Shown here one piece after another: positions 14,065-20,806 of a stretch of 20,806 bases of DNA; the first letter of the stretch is position 1, and the number at the start of each line of letters is the position of its first letter. The position numbers and the translations under genes were made by a program. The notes below the pieces were generated by a model. That model saw nothing but the letters and a program-made list of their open reading frames with translations, had not been told where the DNA came from and searched no databases. Source of the stretch: a virus; the IMG/VR virus record IMGVR_UViG_3300024320_000499, positions 1 through 20,806 of that record; one strand, written 5' to 3'.

Positions 14065-14345
14065 CTATATACTCCTTTCTTTGGTTGTTCTTTTTGTTTT
14101 CTTATCATTGCTTTAGACATATAAGGTTTAGGTATTTGAAATCCTCGCTTTTTTCTTCCAATAGGAACTTTTGCCCATCTATCAATTATATTGCCTTTCT
14201 TGTTCTTATACTTAACACGAACAAGTACATCTTTAATCTTTGATTGGATATCAAACAATGCTTGTTTTAGTCCTTTGTATTCTTTTGATTCTATTTCTGT
14301 ACCATCTAACGTTTCAAACGTAAATGTTTTCATCTTACTGCTCAT
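14061..14345 (-). CDS. Small basic hypothetical protein
   Basis: From ATG at 14345 the product has 94 residues. This start has a clear AAAGGGA ribosome-binding site five bases or so upstream, while a longer frame from 14411 would overlap the preceding gene by 77 bases. The protein is Lys/Arg-rich, especially at the C-terminus (GRKKRGFQIPKPYMSKAM, then KQKEQPKKG), with a beta-rich first half (MKTFTFETLDGTEIES). The charge suggests nucleic acid binding, but no known fold is recognised. It overlaps its neighbours on both sides by a few bases. Confidence 0.65.
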   Translation of the reverse strand: MSSKMKTFTFETLDGTEIESKEYKGLKQALFDIQSKIKDVLVRVKYKNKKGNIIDRWAKVPIGRKKRGFQIPKPYMSKAMIRKQKEQPKKGVYR

Positions 14346-14607
14346 TTGTTTCCCTTTCATATTCAGTGAAGTCGTAGTCTTTATCTCTCCAGACTTCGTT
14401 ATCTTCTTCATCTAAAATTTTAATCCATTCAATGTCAAAGTCGCCTAGCCCAACTGGTGTTTCATTTTCTGGTTCATGGTCGACTGCATTCTCACCCAAA
14501 TCGTCCATTAAATCATCTAAACTTTCAGCAGTGTTTCCTTCACGTACAAAGAATTTCTTTTCAGCATCGTAGTAGTTAACTTCCCATAGAACTGTGAAGT
14601 TTACCAT
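14335..14607 (-). CDS. Small acidic hypothetical protein
   Basis: From ATG at 14607 the product has 90 residues, beginning MVNFTVLWEVNYYDAEKKFF. A GGGAG ribosome-binding site lies eight bases upstream within the end of metK; another in-frame ATG at 14622 has no such site. The protein is very acidic with an early beta-rich segment resembling a short strand-turn-strand (WEVNYYDAEKKFFVREG) and an Asp/Glu-rich rest. The start overlaps the last codons of metK, so the genes are coupled. I do not recognise a function. Confidence 0.65.
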   Translation of the reverse strand: MVNFTVLWEVNYYDAEKKFFVREGNTAESLDDLMDDLGENAVDHEPENETPVGLGDFDIEWIKILDEEDNEVWRDKDYDFTEYERETNEQ

Positions 14608-15689
14608 CCTATTTTCTCCCATGGAACATCTTTATTACCAAAGTGTCCATATGTACAGTTTTCACTATACTTATAAAAATCAAATAAACCAAATCTATCA
14701 ATGATTCCTTTTGGTGTTAGGTCAATGTTTTCTTCGATATACTTTTGGATAGTTCTATTGTGTCCATTACTATCTACATAGATACTCGTTGGCTCTTTAA
14801 CACCGATAGCATAACTCAATTGAATTTGACACCAATCTGCCATGTTATCTGCTACAACATTCTTTGCTAACCATCGTGCCATGTAGGCGGCACTTCGGTC
14901 GACTTTTGTTGGGTCTTTTCCAGAAAAGGCACCACCACCATGGGGAGCATAGCCACCATAAGTATCAACGATAATCTTACGCCCGGTAAGTCCTGTGTCG
15001 CCATCAGGACCACCAATGACAAACTTGCCTGTAGGATTAATATGCCATGTAGTGTTTTCATCAATTAAATCTCCCATTACATTATTAACTGCTTCACCAA
15101 CTGTACTTTTAAGAAGTTGTTCAGAACCCTCGGTATGCTGTGTACTTACAACAATCTGGTCAGCACGTTTTACTTTACCACCTTCATATTGTAAACTTAC
15201 TTGTGATTTCGCATCTGGTAATAGAAATTTATAAGCAGTATTTCGTTTCTCTTTGAGGTCTTTAAGTATCTCGTGTGCGTAATATATAGGTGCTGGTAGC
15301 ATTGCATTGTTTTCATTAGTTGCATAACCAAACATTAATCCTTGGTCTCCAGCGCCGAAATCATCGGTTCCTAGTGCGATATCGCCTGATTGTGAATGTA
15401 TTTCATTATAGACTTTTAGTCTTTCCCAATGAAAGCCTTCTTGTTCATATCCAATTTCTTTAACTGTATAGCGGACAATTTCTTCTACATCGTCCTTACT
15501 AACATTAAAGTTCTTTACTTCACCCGCTAACGTTACGTGGTTAGTAGTTACAAGTGTTTCGACTGCAATCCTTGTAGTTTCATCACCATTTTTTAGTCCA
15601 GCATCTACCATTCTATCACTAATCTGGTCAGAAACTTTATCTGGATGACCGTCGCTTACACTCTCGCTTGTAAAAATATAGTTGTTCAT
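14601..15689 (-). CDS. metK: S-adenosylmethionine synthetase
   Basis: The 362-aa protein is a complete methionine adenosyltransferase, making SAM from ATP and methionine with release of phosphate and pyrophosphate. Visible signatures are ESVSDGHPDK (9-18) with the active-site His15, GAGDQG (112-117), the ATP-binding GGGAFSGKD (251-259) followed by DRSAAY, and the C-terminal WEKIGW. It is a little shorter than E. coli MetK (384 aa) with no missing domain. Cytoplasmic; usually a tetramer. It has its own promoter (15724-15752). It lies next to adenine phosphoribosyltransferase, which suggests a joint role in SAM supply and adenine recovery during infection. A phage copy could also feed methyltransferases, none of which are visible here. 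Confidence 0.95.
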   Translation of the reverse strand: MNNYIFTSESVSDGHPDKVSDQISDRMVDAGLKNGDETTRIAVETLVTTNHVTLAGEVKNFNVSKDDVEEIVRYTVKEIGYEQEGFHWERLKVYNEIHSQSGDIALGTDDFGAGDQGLMFGYATNENNAMLPAPIYYAHEILKDLKEKRNTAYKFLLPDAKSQVSLQYEGGKVKRADQIVVSTQHTEGSEQLLKSTVGEAVNNVMGDLIDENTTWHINPTGKFVIGGPDGDTGLTGRKIIVDTYGGYAPHGGGAFSGKDPTKVDRSAAYMARWLAKNVVADNMADWCQIQLSYAIGVKEPTSIYVDSNGHNRTIQKYIEENIDLTPKGIIDRFGLFDFYKYSENCTYGHFGNKDVPWEKIGW

Positions 15690-15723
15690 TCGAATCCTTA
15701 ATAAAAGTTAATAGTTATCTACT

Positions 15724-15752
15724 ATTATACAAAATAATAGACCAAAAGTCAA
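15724..15752 (-). promoter_or_regulatory. Sigma70-like promoter of metK
   Basis: TTGACT at 15752-15747, 17-base spacer and TATAAT at 15729-15724, followed by a 34-base leader with an AAGGA-type ribosome-binding site. It occupies the gap after the DUF2452 gene. Confidence 0.82.
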
Positions 15753-15763
15753 GTGGTTTTATT

Positions 15764-16132
15764 CTATTGTCTTTCCCAAGTATGCTCAGAAGTCAATTTA
15801 AAACTGCCAAAACATGGCATATTCCAACGCTCTGGTTCTATCATACTTAAAAACAGCCCATTATTACCTTTGTAAAGATGATATATTCTGCCTACTACAG
15901 GATTGATATTACATGTGGCATTATACACCATTTCAGTATCTTCTGTTAGTTTGGCTAATCTAAAGTATTCTTCTTTGAGTTCTTCAAATTTAGAAGTAAG
16001 TTGTGCCCGAGCATTTGCTCCTCGTTCTCTTTTCTTAGATAATACGGCAGGAACTGTAAATGCTGGTGCTCCTACATTTGTAGGATAAGGAGATAATCCA
16101 GGATTATCTGCTACTAAGTCTGGCTTCTTCAC
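15764..16132 (-). CDS. DUF2452-family protein
   Basis: The 122-aa protein has the features of DUF2452: an N-terminal NPGLSPYPTNVGAPAF (10-25), a charged central helix (LTSKFEELKEEYFRLAK), and the C-terminal block GRIYHLYKGNNGLFLSMIEP with a final SEHTWE. The family is found in bacteria and phages and has no assigned function. The gene overlaps apt by an ATGA, so the two are made together. Apart from this coupling nothing hints at the role. The assignment rests on the GxxYHLY...LSMIxPxxW...HTWE pattern as I remember it. Confidence 0.7.
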   Translation of the reverse strand: MKKPDLVADNPGLSPYPTNVGAPAFTVPAVLSKKRERGANARAQLTSKFEELKEEYFRLAKLTEDTEMVYNATCNINPVVGRIYHLYKGNNGLFLSMIEPERWNMPCFGSFKLTSEHTWERQ

Positions 16133-16683
16133 TTTTCTTGTAAGATAGAATATACGTCATAACCAGCATCACGTAATTTAGCACCGCCACCTAAAAACTC
16201 AAGTTCCATTATACTTAATATACATGAAACGTTTGCTTCACATCTTTCTATCAACTCAATGGCAGCCTCAAGTGTTCCGCCTGTTGCTATAACATCATCA
16301 ATAATCAGAACTTTATCATCTTTTTGTATTGCATCTATTTGTAAATGCAATTCATCAGTTCCATATTCTAATTCATATTCAGTAAAGATTGTTTCTCCTG
16401 GTAGTTTACCTTTCTTTCTAGCCATTGAGAATGGTATACCAGTTTGAGAACTCAAAGCACCTGCCATTGGAAATCCACGAGCATCTAAACCAACTATTTT
16501 ATCAAATTCTACTTTACCTTTTGCTAAAAGATAATCATCAAACAATGACATTACATTCTTTAAGCCTTTAGGTGCATTAAAGATACTTGCCATATCCTGA
16601 TAGAGTACTCCAGGCCTAGGATGGTCTGGAATAACTCTAATCAAGTTTTGAATAGTTTTTGGGGTTGGTTTTATAATAGTCAC
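16129..16683 (-). CDS. apt: Adenine phosphoribosyltransferase
   Basis: The 184-aa product matches the length of bacterial Apt. It has IPDHPRPGVLYQD (18-30), GLDARGFPMAGA (65-76), the substrate segment ARKKGKLPGETIF (88-100) with ELEYGTD (104-110), and the PRPP-binding loop VLIIDDVIATGGT (125-137) with the usual two acidic residues. The enzyme joins adenine and PRPP to make AMP, recovering adenine freed from host nucleic acids or from breakdown products of SAM. It shares an operon with the DUF2452 gene and lies upstream of metK. Some related transferases use other purines; the APT-specific KLPG and LEYG segments favour adenine. Confidence 0.9.
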   Translation of the reverse strand: MTIIKPTPKTIQNLIRVIPDHPRPGVLYQDMASIFNAPKGLKNVMSLFDDYLLAKGKVEFDKIVGLDARGFPMAGALSSQTGIPFSMARKKGKLPGETIFTEYELEYGTDELHLQIDAIQKDDKVLIIDDVIATGGTLEAAIELIERCEANVSCILSIMELEFLGGGAKLRDAGYDVYSILQEK

Positions 16684-16693
16684 AAGTTGTTTT

Positions 16694-16903
16694 CTAACTC
16701 TGTAACTCTGCTTCTAATTTTACAATCTCTTCTTTTAGATGTAGTTTCTTTAATTTCAATTTAGAAACAACTCCATCTTCCGTATGCATCTTAAATGCAG
16801 TAATGATTCCGTTGTCTAAATCTCTGTGTTGTTTCTTAAGATAGATGAGGCGTGTACGTTTCTTCTCGTCTACGTCTGGTCGTATTGGTGTAGTCATATC
16901 CAT
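16694..16903 (-). CDS. YdcH/DUF465-like small coiled-coil protein
   Basis: The 69-aa protein is helical, with LKKQHRDLDNGIITAF and a second helix LKLKKLHLKEEIVKLEAEL that matches the LKKxKLxLKDEI pattern of the YdcH/DUF465 family of small helical hairpins. The function of the family is not established. GGAG precedes the first ATG (16903) by only three bases, so the second ATG (16897), nine bases from it, may be the true start. A T4-type late promoter (16933-16940) lies upstream, so this gene and apt downstream may be expressed late as well. Confidence 0.7.
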   Translation of the reverse strand: MDMTTPIRPDVDEKKRTRLIYLKKQHRDLDNGIITAFKMHTEDGVVSKLKLKKLHLKEEIVKLEAELQS

Positions 16904-16932
16904 TAACTCCTATATAAGACCTCTCTCAGATG

Positions 16933-16940
16933 TATTTATA
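16933..16940 (-). promoter_or_regulatory. T4-type late promoter
   Basis: TATAAATA on the minus strand is an exact copy of the T4 late promoter consensus, in the short gap between gp45 and the DUF465-like gene. In T4 such promoters need gp55, gp33 and the gp45 clamp. The exact match and intergenic position support it. Confidence 0.65.
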
Positions 16941-16943
16941 TTA

Positions 16944-17699
16944 TTAGTTACCGGCTTTTGCAGGTAAAATATATTCATATAAACCTAGACCACTATCAAC
17001 TGAAATCATCATAGCACCTTGGTCAGAGAGTTTCATATTCATGGTACTTGTGTCACTTAGTCTAAGAATAGTTAGAACTGTTGATAATGGAAAACTCCAC
17101 CCAGTCTTTAATTCGCCTTCAACATTTGATGCAAATGGAAGTTCTACTTTATCTGTTGAACTATCACCAATATAGAATACTAAGTTACCATCAACTGTTC
17201 TTGCAGTAAGCAATGGGTCAAATGCACCTAGAATACCTGCAAAGTATTGTAAGTCTTTGATTGCTTTTTGTGATGGCATAATTTCTACATTCCATGCCGC
17301 ACCTCTGAAAGTTGCAGTTTTAATTTGGGCATCTACTAATTCACTTACGATTACTCGATATGAACTATCAAACCCACCTGGCATTGAGAAGTTAAGTTCG
17401 GTAGTAACGTCTGCACCATTACGTGTTTCTGTGCCTACTTTAACATCTGACTCAATTGCATTGCCTTCTTTATCTTCACTAGTATAACTAAGAAGACCAC
17501 TAAGAACGCCTAGTCTACCTAGACCAAACTTTCCTTCGAATTCAGGAACTGGCGTGTGTAATTTGCCACTTAATACAACAGTACGGTCTTCGTCCATCGC
17601 ATCGATTGTAGTCCCCTCTTTATCTGTTGTCACTTTAGCCGCTTGGATAATACCTAGCGAATGTGTGTGCTTCACAATATCTTTTAAAATATCACGCAT
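16944..17699 (-). CDS. 45: Sliding clamp (T4 gp45-like)
   Basis: The 251-aa protein is the phage processivity clamp. It has the length range of gp45 (228 aa in T4) and the two-domain beta pattern: MRDILKDIVKHTHSLG at the start, a central IKTATFRGAAWNVEIMPS and QKAIKDLQYFAGILG, and the end STMNMKLSDQGAMMISVD. A trimer of gp45 tethers gp43 to DNA and in T4 also activates late transcription. There is no clean catalytic motif, so the call rests on position behind gp43 and recognition of the family pattern. Its own promoter lies at 17728-17757. The clamp-loader genes 44 and 62 are not next to it, unlike in T4. Confidence 0.88.
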   Translation of the reverse strand: MRDILKDIVKHTHSLGIIQAAKVTTDKEGTTIDAMDEDRTVVLSGKLHTPVPEFEGKFGLGRLGVLSGLLSYTSEDKEGNAIESDVKVGTETRNGADVTTELNFSMPGGFDSSYRVIVSELVDAQIKTATFRGAAWNVEIMPSQKAIKDLQYFAGILGAFDPLLTARTVDGNLVFYIGDSSTDKVELPFASNVEGELKTGWSFPLSTVLTILRLSDTSTMNMKLSDQGAMMISVDSGLGLYEYILPAKAGN

Positions 17700-17727
17700 T
17701 TTTGCTCCTTTTGATTAATATTAATTT

Positions 17728-17757
17728 ATTATAACACAATTTAGAACCATTTGTCAA
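17728..17757 (-). promoter_or_regulatory. Sigma70-like promoter of the sliding clamp gene
   Basis: TTGACA at 17757-17752, an 18-base spacer ending in GTGT, and TATAAT at 17733-17728, followed by AAAGGAG as ribosome-binding site. It begins one base after the TAG stop codon of the polymerase gene. Confidence 0.8.
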
Positions 17758-17758
17758 C

Positions 17759-20566
17759 CTATAAATCGAATAGATTATCAAATGTTTCTGATGCATTTGC
17801 ATCACTCATATCCCAATTTAGTACTCCAATTAGGTTATCTAGTTTCTTATCAACAATAGTCTGTTCCATTAACTCATGGTCAAATGGCAAATCTTGGAAC
17901 CATTGTGGTATTTTTGTAGCATCTACAGGATATGCAACACTTTTCAACTTAAATGTATTTGGCTTTAGTTTACATATAATACATTTCATACCATCTACAA
18001 TTTCTACTGCATATCGGTCTTGATTAAGTTCTCGCAACATATTCCAGTTTAGTGCGGCAGATACGTGTCCAGGAAGATGCACTTTATCTCTTTTAGATTT
18101 ATCACCGCCGTTATTCAAATCTCTTGCCATTGCCTTCTTGGCGGCATTCACTCTGTTCTTGTATGAAGTCAAATTATTCACACGGGACTGAGAACCTTTT
18201 TCCCAACCAGGCTTTGCTCTAAACTCTTTCTTAAACTCTTTAACCATCTCAATAACGTCTTCTCTGCTACCATCAGTCAACACTTTCAATAGTACTTCAC
18301 TGAGAAAGTTTTGCATATATCCAGGAGTATCAGAACGTTTTAGGTCAAGACCCATTGCTTTAATCTTTCCTGGCTTACCATCAACATCTCTGCGTTCACC
18401 GTCATCATCATAGATGAGCATTGCGTATCGTTTCTTTTTAATAAAGATACCTTGTGTCGCACAGTTCTCACGACCAGCAACAATAATCTCACCTTCTTTT
18501 CTAGGAACATTAAAGAATGTTTTCATAAAATCTGGAAAACTTTCGTTCACTTGATTCGCTACCTCGTCATACAAAGATAACACTTTATCTTTATCCCACT
18601 CAATAGTTCCATCATCAATCTCTTGTTTGTAAACAGGATACATTGAATAGTAAATGGAGTCTGTGTCACCGTAGATAACTGCTGGACCTTTGTAATCATA
18701 TGCACCTGCAATAACTTCATTTGTCTTAGCACCCATATGTCGAGTAATGCAACGACCTGTTAGAGTTGTACTCTGACCAATACGTTTATCATAGAATCGA
18801 CAACCTTGGTTCAAAATCGCACCATATAATGAGTTCAAGTTAATCTTCTTAACAAGTTGTCGTTTATCCCAGAATGCTATTTCTTCTTTATCACCGGCTT
18901 CAATTGCCTTTTTCTTGTTCTGTTGCATCACTTGTCGTTCTGCATACCACCGTTCTAATAAACTTGGAATAATACCTTGAACGTCTTGCTTGAAAATAGT
19001 ACCATTGGCTGTAAGAGTCCAGTTCAATTCACTATTGTATATTAAATCATATGCTTCTGCGCCTGATAGTGCTTGTGTTGTTTTGTTTTCTTCCCATGGT
19101 GCATCTTCTAAGACTAAAGTAATATTACTTGCTTTGTCTTTCTCATTAACTAAACGAAATTCTTCTGAACTAAACGTTTCGTCCCATGCTTGAGATGAAC
19201 CGTATGTTTTAGCACCAGTCTTTCTGCCCTCTGATATTCTATCACCAATAAGTTTATTTGTAAAGTCTGGTCTTAGTTGTCCAGCAATAGTTTCTGGTGA
19301 CATATTCATTGCACGAATAACTGAAGGATAAAGAGAGTTGATATCAATACCTGCTACCCACTTCTGTAAACCTTTCTTGGGAACTGCCACAAAAGCACCA
19401 GCGGCCTTCTGCATTTCTAAGTCATGTAATTCTTCGTCACTCAAATCAACATCATCATCTGACCATTCACGTCTCTTTCTGTCAGGAACAACCATACCAC
19501 GTCTGTGTGCTTCGTTAATGATTGCTTGTTCTGTAACTGCAACTGCGCCCATTGTTGTTTTGATATTAACAGTGTTATCGTGGGCAATTTCATTTGCTAG
19601 TTCAATAAATCTTAATTTCTTATCAATCTTATCAAGTAGTGCAACGTCTTGTCTGTTGTATTCTACAAATTTATAAAAGTCATTGTTATATAATTGGTCT
19701 AATGTGCCTTCATAGGCAGTTTTCTTTTCACCAACTTCGTGTTCACCAATAGTATCAAGTGAGTAGGAATGCATTTCGTGGTAAGTATACTTACGATATA
19801 GTTCTAAGTAGTCTAAGTGAATTCTTCCGAACAAGTCAAACGTTTCTTGTTCTTTACCATATTTTACTATCTTACGTTTCTGAGGAAATAAATCCCAAAG
19901 ACACATCTTGCGTGTATGCGACTTACTTAATACCTCAGTTATTCTATTAACAGTATAGGGAATATCATAACCTTCAGAGTTCCAACCAGTTAACACATCT
20001 GCATCTTCAATGACATCCATGAAATCATTCAGCATATCTGCTTCACTTAGGTATAGTTGAGTGTTATCAAATTGCTCACAAATACGTTGGGCTTCTTCAA
20101 GACCTTCACCACTTCTCATCGACTTGGGTGGGATAGCAAGAGTCACAAGCAAGTCTAACCATTGAAGATGTACTGTGATTGCTGTGATTGGCATGAATGG
20201 GTCACTAGGGTCAGCAAATCCCCGATTTGCATCGAAGTCTGTTTCGATATCGAAAAAGGCAGTATTTAGAGTAGGCGAATCAAGACCATTATAATTCTCA
20301 CTCAAACACTTAACTTCAGGCTTCATATCACTTTCGTAAAATGTCTTGCCTGTGTTTATCTTTCGTTCTTTATGGAGGTCTTTGAGACGTTTACATTTGA
20401 TTTGACGAACTTTGTCACCATGAATACTTACATGGTCACCGCGTGGGTCTTTCACATAGAAAGTACGCCACGCTGGATAATCATTGTAAACTCGTTTACC
20501 TTTACTTCTTTCTACAACTTGAACAATATCTTTGTCTTTGTTGTAGAATGCATCTACATAACTCAA
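17759..20566 (-). CDS. 43: Replicative DNA polymerase, family B (T4 gp43-like)
   Basis: The 935-aa protein is a full family B polymerase. The 3'-5' exonuclease motifs are FFDIET (104-109; Asp106, Glu108), GWNSEGYD (194-201; Asp201) and YNRQD (303-307; Asp307). The polymerase motifs are A, DINSLYPS (408-415); B, KINLNSLYG (574-582); and C, YGDTDS (632-637). KKKRYAML follows. The C-terminal ETFDNLFDL is a short hydrophobic peptide like the gp45-binding tail of T4 gp43. It is slightly longer than T4 gp43 (898 aa). It starts in an ATGA overlap with the DsbA-like gene, and no regA, 62 or 44 gene follows before gp45. Confidence 0.97.
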   Translation of the reverse strand: MSYVDAFYNKDKDIVQVVERSKGKRVYNDYPAWRTFYVKDPRGDHVSIHGDKVRQIKCKRLKDLHKERKINTGKTFYESDMKPEVKCLSENYNGLDSPTLNTAFFDIETDFDANRGFADPSDPFMPITAITVHLQWLDLLVTLAIPPKSMRSGEGLEEAQRICEQFDNTQLYLSEADMLNDFMDVIEDADVLTGWNSEGYDIPYTVNRITEVLSKSHTRKMCLWDLFPQKRKIVKYGKEQETFDLFGRIHLDYLELYRKYTYHEMHSYSLDTIGEHEVGEKKTAYEGTLDQLYNNDFYKFVEYNRQDVALLDKIDKKLRFIELANEIAHDNTVNIKTTMGAVAVTEQAIINEAHRRGMVVPDRKRREWSDDDVDLSDEELHDLEMQKAAGAFVAVPKKGLQKWVAGIDINSLYPSVIRAMNMSPETIAGQLRPDFTNKLIGDRISEGRKTGAKTYGSSQAWDETFSSEEFRLVNEKDKASNITLVLEDAPWEENKTTQALSGAEAYDLIYNSELNWTLTANGTIFKQDVQGIIPSLLERWYAERQVMQQNKKKAIEAGDKEEIAFWDKRQLVKKINLNSLYGAILNQGCRFYDKRIGQSTTLTGRCITRHMGAKTNEVIAGAYDYKGPAVIYGDTDSIYYSMYPVYKQEIDDGTIEWDKDKVLSLYDEVANQVNESFPDFMKTFFNVPRKEGEIIVAGRENCATQGIFIKKKRYAMLIYDDDGERRDVDGKPGKIKAMGLDLKRSDTPGYMQNFLSEVLLKVLTDGSREDVIEMVKEFKKEFRAKPGWEKGSQSRVNNLTSYKNRVNAAKKAMARDLNNGGDKSKRDKVHLPGHVSAALNWNMLRELNQDRYAVEIVDGMKCIICKLKPNTFKLKSVAYPVDATKIPQWFQDLPFDHELMEQTIVDKKLDNLIGVLNWDMSDANASETFDNLFDL

Positions 20567-20806
20567 AGAGTACGACCAACTGTTTCTAAGATAGTTTCCA
20601 TATCTTCAAAGTCTTGGCGAGTTTCGGCAAGTTTTGCCTTGTGTGCCACAGAGATTGCTTTGTTTAAAACTGCTGGTTTGACATCGATTTCTTCAGCAAT
20701 TGCTCTTACAGTATCACGTAATCCACCTTTGAGGTCTTCACATTCTTGTAGAACTAGACAACCTTCATTCACTAGTTGAATGAGTTTTGCTTTTTCTTCT
20801 TCATTA
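20563..20806 (-). CDS. dsbA: DsbA-like dsDNA-binding protein, N-terminus cut by window edge
   Basis: The frame is open from the stop at 20563 to the window edge, giving at least 80 residues. A GTG at 20772 is internal, because upstream codons (NEEEKAKLIQL) continue in frame. The protein is charged and helical, with ECEDLKGGLRDTVRAIAEEI, DVKPAVLNKAISVAHKAKL and EDMETILETVG. The size and helix pattern match the T4 DsbA family (89 aa), which binds dsDNA near late promoters. In T4 dsbA lies between rnh and 33; here it immediately precedes gp43. The call is by pattern and location; confidence is moderate because the N-terminus is missing. Confidence 0.65.
   Translation of the reverse strand, partial: NEEEKAKLIQLVNEGCLVLQECEDLKGGLRDTVRAIAEEIDVKPAVLNKAISVAHKAKLAETRQDFEDMETILETVGRTL

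Noticed and set aside
20563-20772. Complete DsbA-like protein starting with GTG at 20772
   Set aside because: The frame continues upstream to the window edge with acceptable sequence, so GTG is likely an internal valine and the gene is truncated by the window.

Overview
This window is about 20.8 kb of AT-rich, tightly packed DNA in which every supported gene lies on the minus strand, so transcription runs from high to low coordinates. It reads as the genome of a lytic T4-like myovirus, most probably marine. Evidence is a family B DNA polymerase (T4 gp43 type), a gp45-type sliding clamp, a RNase H/FEN-type 5' nuclease and a DsbA-like dsDNA-binding protein. Many small proteins without recognisable function, four-base ATGA overlaps between genes, strong host-type promoters and T4-type late promoter sequences fit the same picture. 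The marine assignment and the host are inferences; I see no host marker, tRNA, integrase, IS element or CRISPR array.

Layout in transcription order. (1) 20806-16944: dsbA-like (cut by the window edge), gp43 and gp45, with no clamp-loader genes between polymerase and clamp. (2) 16903-14061: a YdcH/DUF465-like protein, adenine phosphoribosyltransferase, a DUF2452 protein, S-adenosylmethionine synthetase and two small proteins. (3) 14064-9925: a conserved-looking unknown, the 5' nuclease, a 31-aa membrane micro-ORF, a phosphomannomutase-like HAD protein, an SGNH-hydrolase-like protein and three unknowns. (4) 9923-8044: two small unknowns and a MoxR-type AAA+ ATPase. (5) 8043-7920: a compact intergenic region with hairpins, an intrinsic terminator and an embedded promoter. 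(6) 7919-3088: a four-gene overlapping operon encoding an acyl/aryl-AMP ligase, a flavin-dependent halogenase, a GNAT-like protein and a 3-ketoacyl synthase. (7) 3034-1: an unknown with an OB-like C-terminus, a small acidic protein, a VWA/metallopeptidase-like partner for the MoxR ATPase, a small exported protein and a truncated unknown.

The most unusual content is block 6. Single viral halogenases are known (VirX1 of cyanophage Syn10). Here the halogenase is translationally coupled to a carboxylate-activating enzyme, a carbon-carbon-bond-forming ketosynthase with an intact Cys-His-His centre and a probable acyltransferase. Together they look like a minimal phage-borne biosynthetic cluster for a halogenated acyl or polyketide-like product. 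It has its own promoter, is bounded upstream by a terminator, and lies between the MoxR ATPase and its likely VWA partner. No carrier protein is seen, so it would depend on CoA substrates, on host ACP or on a gene elsewhere.

Regulation is unusually readable. Eight sigma70-like promoters with near-consensus -35 and -10 boxes sit in the few intergenic gaps. Four share an AAAACTTGACA start, and three of those also share a leader. Two T4-type late promoter candidates are present, one overlapping a hairpin that involves the start codon of the gene at 9925-10212. The layout suggests early transcription of most blocks by host RNA polymerase.
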